From positions 1 to 64,000 of the forward strand of contig NZ_BBUL01000096.1 of assembly GCF_000953825.1 (NCBI RefSeq): DNA of 64,000 nucleotides. The letters run 5' to 3'. The notes under the pieces were generated by a model, which was not told where the DNA came from, did no database searches, and saw only the letters and a list, made by a program, of their open reading frames with translations. Positions 37,985 to 48,540 of the stretch are shown piece after piece. Position 1 is the first letter of the stretch, and every line of letters begins with the position of its first letter. The DNA is from Cellvibrio sp. OA-2007. Lineage in GTDB: Bacteria; Pseudomonadota; Gammaproteobacteria; Pseudomonadales; Cellvibrionaceae. The position numbers and the translations under genes are program-made.

Positions 37985-39439
37985 TTAAACAGCTGGCGCC
38001 TGAACAGGCTGATTAACACTTTCGGCCGCTTTTTTAGCTGCGTTTACGGTGCGGTATGTGTTGTACGCCATGATCAGCATGCCGGTCAGGAAGAAGGCAC
38101 CGCCAATCGCACGCATTACATAACCACCCTTACTGAATACAACTGTCTCGATAAAGCTGTAGGTCAGCGAGCCGTCTGGATTAAATGCACGCCACATCAA
38201 GCCCTGACCAATACCATTGATCCACATAGCGACTACGTATAATACGGTACCCACAGTTGCTAACCAGAAGTGCAAATTGATCAATTTCACACTGTACATT
38301 TCTTCGCGGTTAAACAGTTTTGGCAGCATATGGTAGAGCGCGCCGATAGAAATCATCGCCACCCAACCCAGAGCACCCGAGTGCACATGGCCTACAGTCC
38401 AGTCGGTGTTGTGCGATAAAGCGTTTACGTTTTTGATGGCCATCATCGGGCCTTCAAAAGTAGACATACCGTAGAAAGAAAGAGCAACAACCAGGAAGCG
38501 CAAGGTAGGATCGGTGCGCAATTTATGCCATGCACCTGACAAAGTCATAATCCCGTTGATCATACCGCCCCAGCTTGGCGCCAGCAGAATCAGAGACATC
38601 ACCATACCCAGCGACTGGGTCCAATCCGGCAATGCAGAATAGTGCAAGTGGTGCGAGCCTGCCCAGATATACAGGGAGATCAACGCCCAGAAGTGGACGA
38701 TAGATAATTGATAAGAGTAAACCGGGCGGCCAGCTTGCTTGGGTACAAAGTAGTACATCATGCCGAGGAAGCCTGCGGTTAAGAAGAAACCTACCGCATT
38801 GTGACCATACCACCACTGCACCATGGCATCGGCAGCACCCGCATACGCAGAATAGGATTTGGTCAAGGTCACTGGGATTGCGGCACTGTTAACAATGTGC
38901 AGTACTGCCACGGTCACAATGAAGCCACCGTAGAACCAGTTAGCCACATAAATATGTGAGGTGCGGCGCTTAACGATAGTACCGAAGAAAACAATCGCGT
39001 AAGAGATCCATACGAGCGCCAACAGAATATCAATTGGCCACTCCAACTCGGCGTACTCTTTCGCCGAGGTCATGCCCTGAGGCAAGGTGATTGCTGCCAA
39101 AACGATAACAGCCTGCCAGCCCCAGAAGGTGAAGGGAACTAACCAGCCACCAAACAATGTGGTCTGACAGGTGCGTTGCACCACATAATAAGAAGTAGCA
39201 AACAGTGCGCAGCCACCGAATGCAAAAATAACTGCGTTAGTGTGCAACGGGCGCAAGCGACCGAAGCTGGTGTATGGTTGAAGCAGATCATTGAGACCAG
39301 GCCAAACCAATTGAGAAGCGATAAGAACGCCAACCCCCATTCCAAATATGCCCCAAACAATGGTCATAATGGAGAATTTGCGCACTATATCGAAGTCGTA
39401 TACTGGAGGATCTCCAGCTACTGTCGCATGACTACCCAT
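37985..39439 (-). CDS. ccoN: cbb3 cytochrome oxidase catalytic subunit CcoN
   Basis: A 484-aa polytopic membrane protein with about twelve helices that reduces oxygen at its haem b3-CuB site with high oxygen affinity. Visible are the haem and copper histidine regions [26 protein letters not shown] and [13 protein letters not shown], and [24 protein letters not shown] precedes the ATG. It heads the ccoNOQP operon, with an Anr/FNR box 170 bp upstream. Confidence 0.97.
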   Translation of the reverse strand: MGSHATVAGDPPVYDFDIVRKFSIMTIVWGIFGMGVGVLIASQLVWPGLNDLLQPYTSFGRLRPLHTNAVIFAFGGCALFATSYYVVQRTCQTTLFGGWLVPFTFWGWQAVIVLAAITLPQGMTSAKEYAELEWPIDILLALVWISYAIVFFGTIVKRRTSHIYVANWFYGGFIVTVAVLHIVNSAAIPVTLTKSYSAYAGAADAMVQWWYGHNAVGFFLTAGFLGMMYYFVPKQAGRPVYSYQLSIVHFWALISLYIWAGSHHLHYSALPDWTQSLGMVMSLILLAPSWGGMINGIMTLSGAWHKLRTDPTLRFLVVALSFYGMSTFEGPMMAIKNVNALSHNTDWTVGHVHSGALGWVAMISIGALYHMLPKLFNREEMYSVKLINLHFWLATVGTVLYVVAMWINGIGQGLMWRAFNPDGSLTYSFIETVVFSKGGYVMRAIGGAFFLTGMLIMAYNTYRTVNAAKKAAESVNQPVQAPAV

Positions 39440-39608
39440 AGGACTTTCCTATTACTTAAAAGAAAATGAAAACTTTTTGTCTCTGTCAGCGCTACTTATC
39501 GCCTGAGCTACACGGCACTCGTAAATTTAACCCAAGCCTATAACCCTACTTTAGGTGCGGCATTTTGCCTTATGAGCGGCAATTTGTCTCACCCTCGTCG
39601 GTATAGGA

Positions 39609-39622
39609 TTGATATTTATCAA
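39609..39622 (-). promoter_or_regulatory. Perfect Anr/FNR box upstream of ccoN
   Basis: TTGAT-ATTT-ATCAA matches the Anr/FNR consensus exactly. Reading toward ccoN, a class II position (box centre at -41.5) would put the start near 39574, with a leader of about 135 nt. The expected -10 place has only a weak match (CAAATT). cbb3 operons are classic Anr/FNR targets. The rest of the 288-bp gap holds nothing else I can name. Confidence 0.75.
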
Positions 39623-39728
39623 ATTATTTATGCGCTTTTAACCGCGAACGCAGCGCTTTTGATCAATAGAGCAACAATAGGCTATTAATCGACAATCCGC
39701 CCCCCGAACAGAGACGGACTTTTACCAA

Positions 39729-40946
39729 TTACTTCAGCACGCGACCTTTATTGGCAGCAATACGCATACGCAGGGCATTTAGTTTAATAAAGCCTTCTGC
39801 ATCTTTTTGGTTGTATGCGCCAGCATCATCCTCAAAGGTTGCAACTTTCTCATCGAACAGACTGTCAGCTGAGCGACGACCAACCACATGCACCGCACCT
39901 TTGTAGAGTTTCACGCGAACTTCACCGTTCACGTACTCTTGCGATTCATCGATCATGGTTTGCATCATCTTGCGTTCAGGACTCCACCAGAAGCCGTTGT
40001 AAATCATCTCGGCATACTTGGGCATCAGGCTATCTTTCAAGTGCGCGACTTCACGATCCAAGGTGATGGATTCAATTGCACGGTGTGCGCGCAGCATAAT
40101 GGTGCCACCAGGAGTTTCGTAACAGCCGCGAGACTTCATGCCTACAAAGCGGTTTTCAACTATGTCCAAACGACCGACACCGTTCTCGCCACCTACTTTG
40201 TTCAAGTAGGTCAATACGGTAGCCGGCGACATGCGCTCACCGTTAATCGCGACCACATCACCCTTCTCATAGGTCAGGTCGAGATAGGTTGGTTGATCAG
40301 GGGCGGCTTCAGGCGAAACACTCCAGCGCCACATATCGTCTTCTGCTTCAGTCCACGGATTCTCCAACACACCACCTTCATAAGAGATATGCAGCAGGTT
40401 GGCATCCATAGAGTAAGGCGATTTTTTCTTTTTGTTGAAATCAACAGGAATATTGTGCTGCTCACAATAGGCCATGAGGGTTTCGCGGGAAGTCAGATCC
40501 CACTCACGCCAGGGCGCGATTACCTTGATGCCCGGCTTAAGTGCATAGGCACCCAGCTCAAAGCGCACTTGGTCATTACCTTTACCGGTAGCGCCATGGG
40601 AAATTGCATCGGCACCCACTTCGTTGGCGATCTCAATCAAACGCTTGGCGATCAATGGACGCGCAATAGACGTGCCGAGCAGGTATTCACCTTCATAGAT
40701 GGTGTTGGCGCGGAACATCGGGAAGACGAAATCACGCACGAACTCTTCGCGCAGATCATCGATATAAATTTGTTTAACGCCGAGCGCTTGGGCTTTGGCG
40801 CGCGCTGGCTCTACTTCTTCGCCCTGACCAATGTCAGCGGTGAAGGTGATAACTTCACAGTTGTAGTTTTCTTGCAGCCATTTGACGATTACTGAAGTAT
40901 CGAGGCCGCCGGAATAGGCCAACACGACTTTTTTGATAGATGACAT
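39729..40946 (-). CDS. argG: Argininosuccinate synthase
   Basis: ATP-dependent enzyme joining citrulline and aspartate in arginine synthesis. The 405-aa length is usual for the short bacterial form. The P-loop is [11 protein letters not shown]. Substrate segments visible are [15 protein letters not shown] and [17 protein letters not shown]. It is monocistronic, flanked by gaps of about 230-290 bp. I looked for an ArgR box in its upstream region and saw none convincing. Confidence 0.97.
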   Translation of the reverse strand: MSSIKKVVLAYSGGLDTSVIVKWLQENYNCEVITFTADIGQGEEVEPARAKAQALGVKQIYIDDLREEFVRDFVFPMFRANTIYEGEYLLGTSIARPLIAKRLIEIANEVGADAISHGATGKGNDQVRFELGAYALKPGIKVIAPWREWDLTSRETLMAYCEQHNIPVDFNKKKKSPYSMDANLLHISYEGGVLENPWTEAEDDMWRWSVSPEAAPDQPTYLDLTYEKGDVVAINGERMSPATVLTYLNKVGGENGVGRLDIVENRFVGMKSRGCYETPGGTIMLRAHRAIESITLDREVAHLKDSLMPKYAEMIYNGFWWSPERKMMQTMIDESQEYVNGEVRVKLYKGAVHVVGRRSADSLFDEKVATFEDDAGAYNQKDAEGFIKLNALRMRIAANKGRVLK

Positions 40947-41179
40947 GGGAAGCTCCCGCTATAACTCGTTGACAATTCACCGGGCACAAGCCACAGACCA
41001 GTACCTACTTGGGCGCGGGATTGTACTCGCAAGCCGCGCAAATTCCCACACTTACAAGGGTTAAAGTGTGGCTTTTAACGCTAAATGAAAATGGATCTCA
41101 GCCACTAGTCACCCCGTTAAAGCCAAAATAACAGCAGTACTAATGACCGGTTTAATTGGACGAGTAAAACAAGAGATTA

Positions 41180-42643
41180 TTACAGACTTTGTTTAAGTTG
41201 ATCGGCATAGACAGCCAATTGCTGCAACAGATTTTGCTGCACCTCAGTGGTATTCACATCCGCTATCAGCAACTGCAGCCGCTGTTCAAACTCCGCCAGG
41301 GTCAGGCTGGCCTGCGCCGCTTTGTCAGTCAATCGCCAACGACAAAACTGCTGCCAGCGCTGCAACTCATCAGAACTAAGGCTGGCCGGGAAATTGCGCG
41401 CGCGATAGCGAAATAGCATTTCCGCCAAGCGCGAATCGTGGAAATCAAACACCTCACTGGCCAGCGCTTCAGGCGTTGCCTGACGTACACGATCCATTAA
41501 GCGTTTGTCGTGTGCCTCAAAAAAGCCGCTATAGAGCATTTGCTCAGGATCGGTTTTTTCAGCAAATTCCTGACTGCTGTATAGCTGGTAAAGTTTCTGC
41601 TGCAACTGCTGCTGTTCAGATCTGCTGAGGTTACACAGGGTCTGCCAATGTCGCTCACAGGCTTGTTTATCGATCGCCAAACGCCGTGCAGTAGCGTCAT
41701 CCAACATTGATGGAGGCAACACCATCGGCGTTTTATTGAAATGAATTTCCTTAAGCGCCAAACGCTCCACCCCTTCGGGCAAATCCTCCGTGCGGGTAAA
41801 CAGGCGCAACTTCAGTTCATCTACCCGCAAACTCAGCAATGCCTGCGGATCAGTACCGAGATTAAAGGCGATAACCGAATTTTTGTTGGTGGGATGCATC
41901 GCCAGCGGCAACACTAATGCCGCATTGCCATTTTCAGCGGGAAATCGCGATGAAATATGCAGCAGCGGCTTATGGCTGTCGATATCGATCAAACTAGCGA
42001 CAAAGCGTTTATCGCGCAAACGATAGGCATAATCGTAAAGCTTGGGCTGTTTTGCCTTGATCAGCTTGGCCACCGCGATAGTGGCATAAACATCCGAGAG
42101 CGCATCGTGCGCTGCCTCGTGTTCGAGGTTATTGGCCTTGCTCAACATCTCCAACTTAAAGCAGGGGCGGCCGTCTTCGTAGTTAGGCCACTCTATACCA
42201 TCGGGGCGCAGCGCACGGGTCATGCGCACCATATCGATGATATCCCAGCGCGAATTGCCATTGCGCCACTCGCGCTCGTAGGGATCATAAAAGTTGCGAT
42301 ACAGCGCATAACGCGTCACCTCATCATCAAAACGGATGGAGTTATAGCCGACACCGCAGGTGCCAGGGCGGGATAATTCCGCGTGGATCGCCGCAATGAA
42401 TTTGTACTCCGGCAACCCACGCTCCGCGGCTAGCTGGGGCAACAAACCGGTGACCAAACACGCTTCCGGTTTGGGCAATAAATCTGCCGCAGGCTGGCAG
42501 TAGATCATCAGCGGCTCGCCGATAATATTTAACTCTTCATCGGTGCGAATACCGGCAAACTGGGAGGGTCTATCCAACGCAGGAACCTCACCCCAAGTCT
42601 CATAGTCGTGCCAATAGAGGGTATTTTGAGCAGCGGATTTCAT
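41180..42643 (-). CDS. sbcB: Exodeoxyribonuclease I
   Basis: A 3'-5' single-strand DNA exonuclease used in recombination and mismatch repair. The 487-aa protein starts at ATG 42643 (MKSAAQNTLYWHDYETWG), preceded by AAGG; an open frame continues upstream without similarity. The exonuclease motifs are HDYETWG (ExoI), GYNSIRFDDEVTRYALYRN (ExoII) and EAAHDALSDVYATIA (DEDDh ExoIII). An SH3-like and a helical C-terminal domain follow. Confidence 0.95.
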   Translation of the reverse strand: MKSAAQNTLYWHDYETWGEVPALDRPSQFAGIRTDEELNIIGEPLMIYCQPAADLLPKPEACLVTGLLPQLAAERGLPEYKFIAAIHAELSRPGTCGVGYNSIRFDDEVTRYALYRNFYDPYEREWRNGNSRWDIIDMVRMTRALRPDGIEWPNYEDGRPCFKLEMLSKANNLEHEAAHDALSDVYATIAVAKLIKAKQPKLYDYAYRLRDKRFVASLIDIDSHKPLLHISSRFPAENGNAALVLPLAMHPTNKNSVIAFNLGTDPQALLSLRVDELKLRLFTRTEDLPEGVERLALKEIHFNKTPMVLPPSMLDDATARRLAIDKQACERHWQTLCNLSRSEQQQLQQKLYQLYSSQEFAEKTDPEQMLYSGFFEAHDKRLMDRVRQATPEALASEVFDFHDSRLAEMLFRYRARNFPASLSSDELQRWQQFCRWRLTDKAAQASLTLAEFEQRLQLLIADVNTTEVQQNLLQQLAVYADQLKQSL

Positions 42644-42795
42644 TGTTTTTATCCTTTCAAACGATCCAAGCCAAGCATCAGAAAAAGTGCAATGTAACAC
42701 TCTCAGTTCGCTTTCCCCTATACTGCGGGCTGATTTTGCGACTCAATCTCGCACGACAAATCTGACCTGTGTAGGTGTCCACCCGGAGAAACATA

Positions 42796-43425
42796 ATGAG
42801 TGATTTAGAAAGCCTATTTGCCAGCAACGTTAAGTGGGCCGAAGACATTAAACGCAAAGAGCCTAACTTTTTTTCCAAGTTGGCCGAACAGCAAGCGCCT
42901 GAATACTTATGGATTGGCTGCTCCGATAGCCGCGTTCCCGCCAACCAGATTGTCGACTTGGCGCCAGGCGAATTATTTGTACACCGCAATGTTGCCAACG
43001 TGGTGATTCACACCGACCTCAACTGCATGACCGTACTCAACTACGCTGTTGAATTCCTCAAAGTAAAACATGTGATGGTAACCGGCCACTACGGCTGCGG
43101 CGGGGTAAAAGCGGCAATGGAAAACCATAAATTAGGTTTGATTGACTACTGGCTGCGCAATATCCGCGATGTCTACTACAAAAACAAAGACATTATGGAT
43201 GAGCTCACCGACCCCAACGATCGTGTTAACCGCCTCTGCGAATTAAATGTAGTGCAGCAAGTAGAAAATGTGGCGCGCAGCAACATAGTGCAAAACGCGT
43301 GGGCACGCGGACAAGAATTAACGATTCATGGCTGGATTTACGATATTCACGACGGTATTTTGCGCAAACTCATGCCGCCGATTGATGCAGTCGAGCAGAT
43401 CCCCGAGCAATATCGTCTCTATTAA
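42796..43425 (+). CDS. can: Beta-class carbonic anhydrase
   Basis: Zinc enzyme interconverting CO2 and bicarbonate. ATG 42796 (MSDLESLFASN) has GGAGA upstream. The 209-aa protein has zinc ligands Cys and Asp in IGCSDSRVPA and His and Cys in GHYGCGGVKA. The C-terminal HGWIYDIHDG also fits the E. coli Can type. It is divergent from sbcB. Confidence 0.96.
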   Translation: MSDLESLFASNVKWAEDIKRKEPNFFSKLAEQQAPEYLWIGCSDSRVPANQIVDLAPGELFVHRNVANVVIHTDLNCMTVLNYAVEFLKVKHVMVTGHYGCGGVKAAMENHKLGLIDYWLRNIRDVYYKNKDIMDELTDPNDRVNRLCELNVVQQVENVARSNIVQNAWARGQELTIHGWIYDIHDGILRKLMPPIDAVEQIPEQYRLY

Positions 43426-43630
43426 GCTTCGCCAGTACAATAATTGCCCCCCCTGCCCCCACTCAGCCAATAGCGCCGGGTGGGGTTGCGAGCCTTGAGC
43501 CATATCATTCCACTAAACTAGAAAGCCGCGCAGACTGTCCTATACTCACATCAGCTTAAAATCAATTTTATTGCTGCCACCACAACAAAATCCCTTTACT
43601 AGCTCCATCTGCTGACGAACGGAACACTGA

Positions 43631-45904
43631 ATGCCTGAGAAATCGCTATTGCAGCAGCCAATTGACGACGAGTCACTCAACCAATCGACATTGGCTACCG
43701 AACAAATGCGCTCGCTCTACCACAGCCTTCCGGTGTCACTCCTCTCATCAATTATCATTGCATTGATTCTCAGCATCTCCCATTGGCAAATAATAGGCCA
43801 AGCAGAAATCATTTTGTGGAATTTACTGTTGGGTTGCACCCTGCTTGCACGCCTGATTTTATGGATCTTTTGGCATAACGCGCACCAACTGTACTCCGCC
43901 GGTTTTTGGCTGAACTGCTTTCGTATAGGCGTTTGGCTAACCGGATCGGCTTGGGGCGCCACTGCATTTTTATTATTTGCGCCAGACGATACGGTTTACC
44001 AAGCGCTACTCGCTTTTTCACTTGCGGGTGTAGCAAGTGGTTCAATGACCTCCCTCACCGTAGACAAATATTCATCCGTTGGTTTTGTAATTCTCGCAAT
44101 CACCCCACTCAGCATTATTATTTTTATTGGGGATGGGCCCACCGCTATCGCCATGACCAGCATGACGCTGCTGTTTATTTTTTTTGTGATCGCCAGCACC
44201 ACGCGCGCGCGGCACAACATGGAAGACCAACTCAATAAAAATTTTCATCTGCTGAAAATCACTAATAAATTAAATCAAAAACAGAAACTGGAAAAAATAA
44301 TTAACAATGCCCAGTCTATTTACATTGGCGATAGCGACATAAAGTCTGCACTCAGCGCACTACTCAAAGAAACTTTGCCACTTTGCAACAGCGAGCTAGG
44401 TTTTATTGCGCAGGTAAAAAAAGATGCCGAACAAAACCCGCTCATGTGTGCACTGGTATTTGGGAGTCATAAAAAAGAAGATCGAACTCTAGAAAATTTC
44501 CGTGTAACCAACCTGCCAGAGAATGGTGAATACCGGAATTTGGATAATCTATTCGGGATGATTCTGCGCTCAGAAAAACCCATTATCAGCCCCAATCTGG
44601 CTCGCGACATGCGCGCAAGCACACTGCCGCCCGGCCACCCGCCTATAAACAACTTTATTGGAATTCCTATTTACAATGGCCAGGAAAAAATAGCTATCCT
44701 CGGGCTAGCCAACTCTCCCCTTGGCTACACCAATCAAACTGCAGAAGAGCTAGAGCCGATTCTGAAAAGCATTGCTCAATTTATTCAAACCATGAATCAT
44801 GAACAACAGCACGAGAAGGACAAAGCAGAACTTGAGGCCAGCAGCCAACAGACACAAACCATTCTTAATGATATTGCCGACGGTATCATCACAATCTCAA
44901 AAGACGGGAAAATTCAAAGTTTTAACCACGCAGCGGAAACCATTTTTGGATATAGAGCCAAACACATTATCGGCAGCAACATCAGTACACTAATGCCTGA
45001 ACCGCACAAATCATTGCACGATGAATACATAAAATCACACCTTAAAACAGGCAAGAAAAACATCCTCGGAATCGGGCGCGAAGTAATTGGTTTACGCCGC
45101 AACGGTGATGAGTTTCCTATGGATCTTATGGTGTCCCGTGTTTTTCAACACGGTGAACCACTATTTATAGGCATAGTACGTGACATAACTGAAAAGCGAC
45201 GCATTGATGGGCTTCACAGTCAATTTATTACCGCCGCCAGCAAAGAAATTCTGGGGCCGCTTAATGTCATAACTGAAGCCATTAGCCTGATACAAAACGA
45301 TGCATCTACCCACCTTCCAGAGCCCTTACATCACGCAGTCGGCGTAGCACAAAATAACAGCGTCAAATTACAAAAGCTCATGAGTGATTTAATCGAAGTG
45401 CACAATTTATCTAAAGGTGATGCGCCCTATAAATTAAAAACACAACTGATCCACCCTTTAATTGAAGAAACTCTAAGACGAAATGAAGCCTACATTGATA
45501 TATATCAATGTCATGTGACAATCTCAGCAACAGAAAAGAATCTCACCGTACACATAGATAGCGCACGCCTGCACCAAGCACTAACACACCTACTGCAGTA
45601 CTCACTAAAGCTCTCATCTCCGAATGCCAAATTAGGCATACGCATTAGCGAAGATCGCAACCGGGTGAAAATTGCCATTGCTATCGCAGGAAAAAAACTC
45701 AATGATGATGCACATAAGAATTTACTGTTATATTTTGGCACGAACAATAAATCTATCAATCAAGAACAATATGCAGAGGGAGATCTAGGGTTGGCGATAG
45801 CCAAAGAAATCATAGAAAAAATGCATGGTAAAATACACATAGAAAATAAAGCAGAGGAAGATTATTTTATCGTCGAGTTTCTACAAGCCGCCAAGGAGTT
45901 TTGA
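43631..45904 (+). CDS. Membrane GAF-PAS sensor with a degenerate histidine kinase module
   Basis: A 757-aa protein. Residues about 35-190 hold five or six membrane helices (MASE-like), 220-390 a GAF-like domain, 395-410 a coiled coil, 405-522 a PAS domain, and 525-757 a transmitter-like region. The PAS has FixL-like features: LMPEPHKSLHDEY with H463 at the FixL haem-His place, and ILGIGREVIG with R483 at the ligand-sensing Arg place. The transmitter has lost its key residues: K538 (SKEILGPL) replaces the phospho-acceptor His, Y657 replaces the N-box Asn, and the G1 aspartate is absent (IAIAGKK). It is therefore probably not a kinase. It ends 2 bp from the end of the convergent cheB. Confidence 0.8.
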   Translation: MPEKSLLQQPIDDESLNQSTLATEQMRSLYHSLPVSLLSSIIIALILSISHWQIIGQAEIILWNLLLGCTLLARLILWIFWHNAHQLYSAGFWLNCFRIGVWLTGSAWGATAFLLFAPDDTVYQALLAFSLAGVASGSMTSLTVDKYSSVGFVILAITPLSIIIFIGDGPTAIAMTSMTLLFIFFVIASTTRARHNMEDQLNKNFHLLKITNKLNQKQKLEKIINNAQSIYIGDSDIKSALSALLKETLPLCNSELGFIAQVKKDAEQNPLMCALVFGSHKKEDRTLENFRVTNLPENGEYRNLDNLFGMILRSEKPIISPNLARDMRASTLPPGHPPINNFIGIPIYNGQEKIAILGLANSPLGYTNQTAEELEPILKSIAQFIQTMNHEQQHEKDKAELEASSQQTQTILNDIADGIITISKDGKIQSFNHAAETIFGYRAKHIIGSNISTLMPEPHKSLHDEYIKSHLKTGKKNILGIGREVIGLRRNGDEFPMDLMVSRVFQHGEPLFIGIVRDITEKRRIDGLHSQFITAASKEILGPLNVITEAISLIQNDASTHLPEPLHHAVGVAQNNSVKLQKLMSDLIEVHNLSKGDAPYKLKTQLIHPLIEETLRRNEAYIDIYQCHVTISATEKNLTVHIDSARLHQALTHLLQYSLKLSSPNAKLGIRISEDRNRVKIAIAIAGKKLNDDAHKNLLLYFGTNNKSINQEQYAEGDLGLAIAKEIIEKMHGKIHIENKAEEDYFIVEFLQAAKEF

Positions 45905-45906
45905 TA

Positions 45907-46980
45907 TTAGAGTCGGTTGCCGCTCCCCATTTGCTTGACTCTATCTAATAAGGCAGCCCCCATTCGATCCAACTCAATGGACTGATCGATGCCCCCACAA
46001 AGCACCGCCTCCTTAGGCATCCCATACACAACACAGCTCGCCTCATCTTGTGCAAAAGTGTAGCCTCCACCATTGCGGATATTCAGCATTCCTTTTGCGC
46101 CATCCTTCCCCATCCCCGTCAACAAAACACCAATTACATTTTTTCCACCCACTTTTGCAACCGACTCCATCATCACATCTACTGCAGGTCTATGGCGATG
46201 AACTGGCTCCGCATCAGAAAGTTTAACCACATAGTCGGCACCGGAACGAACCACTATTAAATGGTGCCCTCCTGGCGCCAAAAAAGCATGCCCCGGTAAA
46301 ATACGCTCACCGCCTTTTGCCTCTACTACATGTAGACGAGTAATTTTATTAAGTCGCTCAGCATAAGTGCGAGTAAACCCGGGTGGCATATGCTGGGTGA
46401 TGACAATCCCCGGCACTACGGCAGGTAATTGTATTAGCAGATCTTTTATTGCTTCAGTCCCTCCAGTTGAAGCGCCTATAGCAATAATTTTTTCTGTACT
46501 CGCCAACGCATTGGCCGGTTGAATCTTTTGATCCATACGAACTTCAACGCGCTCTTTTTTCTGCAAGGGTTTCACACGAACACTTGCTGCAGAACGAATT
46601 TTTTCTAGAATAATTTCTGCGTATTCCTTAATCCCACTGCTGACTCCCAACTTAGGTTTGGGAATAAAATCTACCGCCCCAAACTCTAAGGCGCGCAATG
46701 TGGCCTCGGCACCAGCTTCCGTTAATGTAGAAATCATGACAACCGGCGTAGGACGTGCCGCCATCAACTTTTGTAAAAAAGCCAAACCATCCATACGGGG
46801 CATCTCAATATCCAGCGTAATTACATCAGGCGTAAATTGATTCACCATATCACGGGCCACATAAGCATCGGGGGCAGCACCTACCAACACCATATCTGGC
46901 GCATTGCGAACAATCTCCGCCAGCAAACTGCGAACCAAGGCAGAATCATCAACCACCAACACTTTTATCGGCATAAGCAT
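45907..46980 (-). CDS. cheB: Chemotaxis protein-glutamate methylesterase CheB
   Basis: Response-regulator methylesterase/deamidase that removes methyl groups from receptors during adaptation. The 357-aa protein has a receiver domain (VVDDSALVRSLL, acceptor Asp in VITLDIEMPRMDGL) and a catalytic domain with Ser in IGASTGGTEAI, His in ITQHMPPGF and Asp in GVLLTGMGKDGAKG. It is the last gene of the chemosensory operon, after cheD. ATG 46974 is an equally good start. Confidence 0.96.
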   Translation of the reverse strand: MLMPIKVLVVDDSALVRSLLAEIVRNAPDMVLVGAAPDAYVARDMVNQFTPDVITLDIEMPRMDGLAFLQKLMAARPTPVVMISTLTEAGAEATLRALEFGAVDFIPKPKLGVSSGIKEYAEIILEKIRSAASVRVKPLQKKERVEVRMDQKIQPANALASTEKIIAIGASTGGTEAIKDLLIQLPAVVPGIVITQHMPPGFTRTYAERLNKITRLHVVEAKGGERILPGHAFLAPGGHHLIVVRSGADYVVKLSDAEPVHRHRPAVDVMMESVAKVGGKNVIGVLLTGMGKDGAKGMLNIRNGGGYTFAQDEASCVVYGMPKEAVLCGGIDQSIELDRMGAALLDRVKQMGSGNRL

Positions 46981-47010
46981 TCAATTCCAACAAAATCTTT
47001 AAATCATTAC

Positions 47011-47622
47011 TTAATCGAATAACTCAACGCCCCCACTTTTAGGCGTGTATTTCATTCGCATACGATACTCACTTTCACGATCTGAAATAGTTGTGTTATG
47101 TAAGGATTTAATTTTTTTAACCAATACCTGACCCGAGTCAGGAAAAAAATATACTTTCCGCGGAAAGTCACCCAGCAAGTCTTGTGCGACCACAGGAATC
47201 TGCTCTATTTGTAAATAATCCAGTACAAATTCCACATTGCGCTGCCCAACATTACAATGGGTTAATCCGCGCAGCACATTACCACCACCAAAATCTTTAG
47301 CCTCAAAGCGCCCACGATTCGCTCCCATCTTTAACAGATGATTCACCAATAGCTCCATGGCATATACTCCGTAGCGAGCCGATTCAGTAAAAAAATCTGT
47401 ATTTTCAGAATTATCACTAGGCAACAAAAAATGATTCATTCCCCCAATACCCGAAAATTTATCGCGCAAACAAACTGCCACGCACGAACCCAACACAGTC
47501 ACAATTAATTTATCGCCCGCAGTGACATAATATTCACCAGGTAATATTTTTACGGCTTGCCGCATAAAGTGGCGATCGTAATAAACCGTGGGAGCGAGAT
47601 GTACATTATTCTCATCTACCAT
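47011..47622 (-). CDS. cheD: Chemoreceptor glutamine deamidase CheD
   Basis: Deamidates glutamines of receptors and tunes adaptation. The 203-aa protein has the catalytic Cys in VLGSCVAVCLRD, His in GGMNHFLLP and a Thr-bearing segment further on. ATG 47622 overlaps the cheR end by 11 bp, indicating translational coupling, and has a G-rich ribosome site inside cheR. The longer open frame from 47673 would overlap cheR by 62 bp. Confidence 0.93.
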   Translation of the reverse strand: MVDENNVHLAPTVYYDRHFMRQAVKILPGEYYVTAGDKLIVTVLGSCVAVCLRDKFSGIGGMNHFLLPSDNSENTDFFTESARYGVYAMELLVNHLLKMGANRGRFEAKDFGGGNVLRGLTHCNVGQRNVEFVLDYLQIEQIPVVAQDLLGDFPRKVYFFPDSGQVLVKKIKSLHNTTISDRESEYRMRMKYTPKSGGVELFD

Positions 47623-48466
47623 CAACGCCCCCCAGATTATCCACGCCGACCGGAATATAAGTTGTTTTTCCAACTAAACGTACCAAATGATTTGCATGAG
47701 AAAAACTTTCCGAGTGTCCGGCAATATACAACCCATCTGGTACTAGCAACCGCACCATACGCCCCAGTATTTCCAATTGGGTAGATTTATCAAAATAGAT
47801 CATTACATTGCGGCAAAAAATAACATCAAAAAATCCACTTAGATGCCAATGCTTATCGAGCAAATTAATCTGGCGAAAACTGATCAACTCGCGCAATTCA
47901 TCTACTACCTTGGCTTTCCCGGTATTGGCACCCTTTCCGCGCAGAAAGAATTGTTTTTTTTGTTCATGACTAAAAACATCTAACCGATCAATAGCATAAA
48001 TACCCAAGGCAGCAGATTGCAAAACCTGGCTATCAATATCAGAGGCAATAATTTCTACCGGCGGTCTATAAGTGCCATAAGCCTGCACTAGAGCCATTGC
48101 AATTGAATAAGGCTCTTCACCCGTGCTTGAGGCAGCACACCAAATTCGGCAAGGCTTATTATATCTATGCTTTTTTATAAAATTGCTGAGTATGTCAAAG
48201 TGATGCTCCTCACGGAAAAACGCCGTGAGATTAGTAGTCAAAGCATTGATAAACTCCTGCAATTCTTCCGGTGTATGATCCAGATAATTTAAATATTCAT
48301 TAAAGCTATCAATATTCAACAAACGCAAACGCCGAGCTAAGCGGCTATACACTAACTGTTTTTTACTTGCACCAAGATTTATTCCAGCTTTTTGATAAAT
48401 AACCGCCTTCACCCGAATAAAATCAGCATCAGCATAATGAAATTCCCGCATCGAATGATCAGTCAC
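47612..48466 (-). CDS. cheR: Chemoreceptor methyltransferase CheR
   Basis: SAM-dependent enzyme that methylates receptor glutamates. The 284-aa protein has the helical N-terminal domain and the catalytic domain with RIWCAASSTGEEPYSIAMAL split by the SAM pocket, ASDIDSQVL, and FFDVIFCRNVMIYFD. The beta-subdomain that docks pentapeptides should be present at this length. It lies between the Aer2-like receptor and cheD, as in the Pseudomonas che2 cluster. Confidence 0.95.
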   Translation of the reverse strand: MTDHSMREFHYADADFIRVKAVIYQKAGINLGASKKQLVYSRLARRLRLLNIDSFNEYLNYLDHTPEELQEFINALTTNLTAFFREEHHFDILSNFIKKHRYNKPCRIWCAASSTGEEPYSIAMALVQAYGTYRPPVEIIASDIDSQVLQSAALGIYAIDRLDVFSHEQKKQFFLRGKGANTGKAKVVDELRELISFRQINLLDKHWHLSGFFDVIFCRNVMIYFDKSTQLEILGRMVRLLVPDGLYIAGHSESFSHANHLVRLVGKTTYIPVGVDNLGGVDGR

Positions 48467-48540
48467 ATGCAGATTCCTCGCCTAATAGTTCACACCAGTG
48501 GCAAATAAGCAGCCACTGGTTTGTGAGGTATCTACATTAC

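Noticed and set aside
39888-40895. 335-codon open frame on the plus strand
   Set aside because: It lies wholly antisense to argG, whose motifs are clear; the translation has no recognisable domain. It is a shadow of argG codon usage.
40947-41179. ArgR operator before argG
   Set aside because: No acceptable match to the paired ARG-box consensus in this interval.
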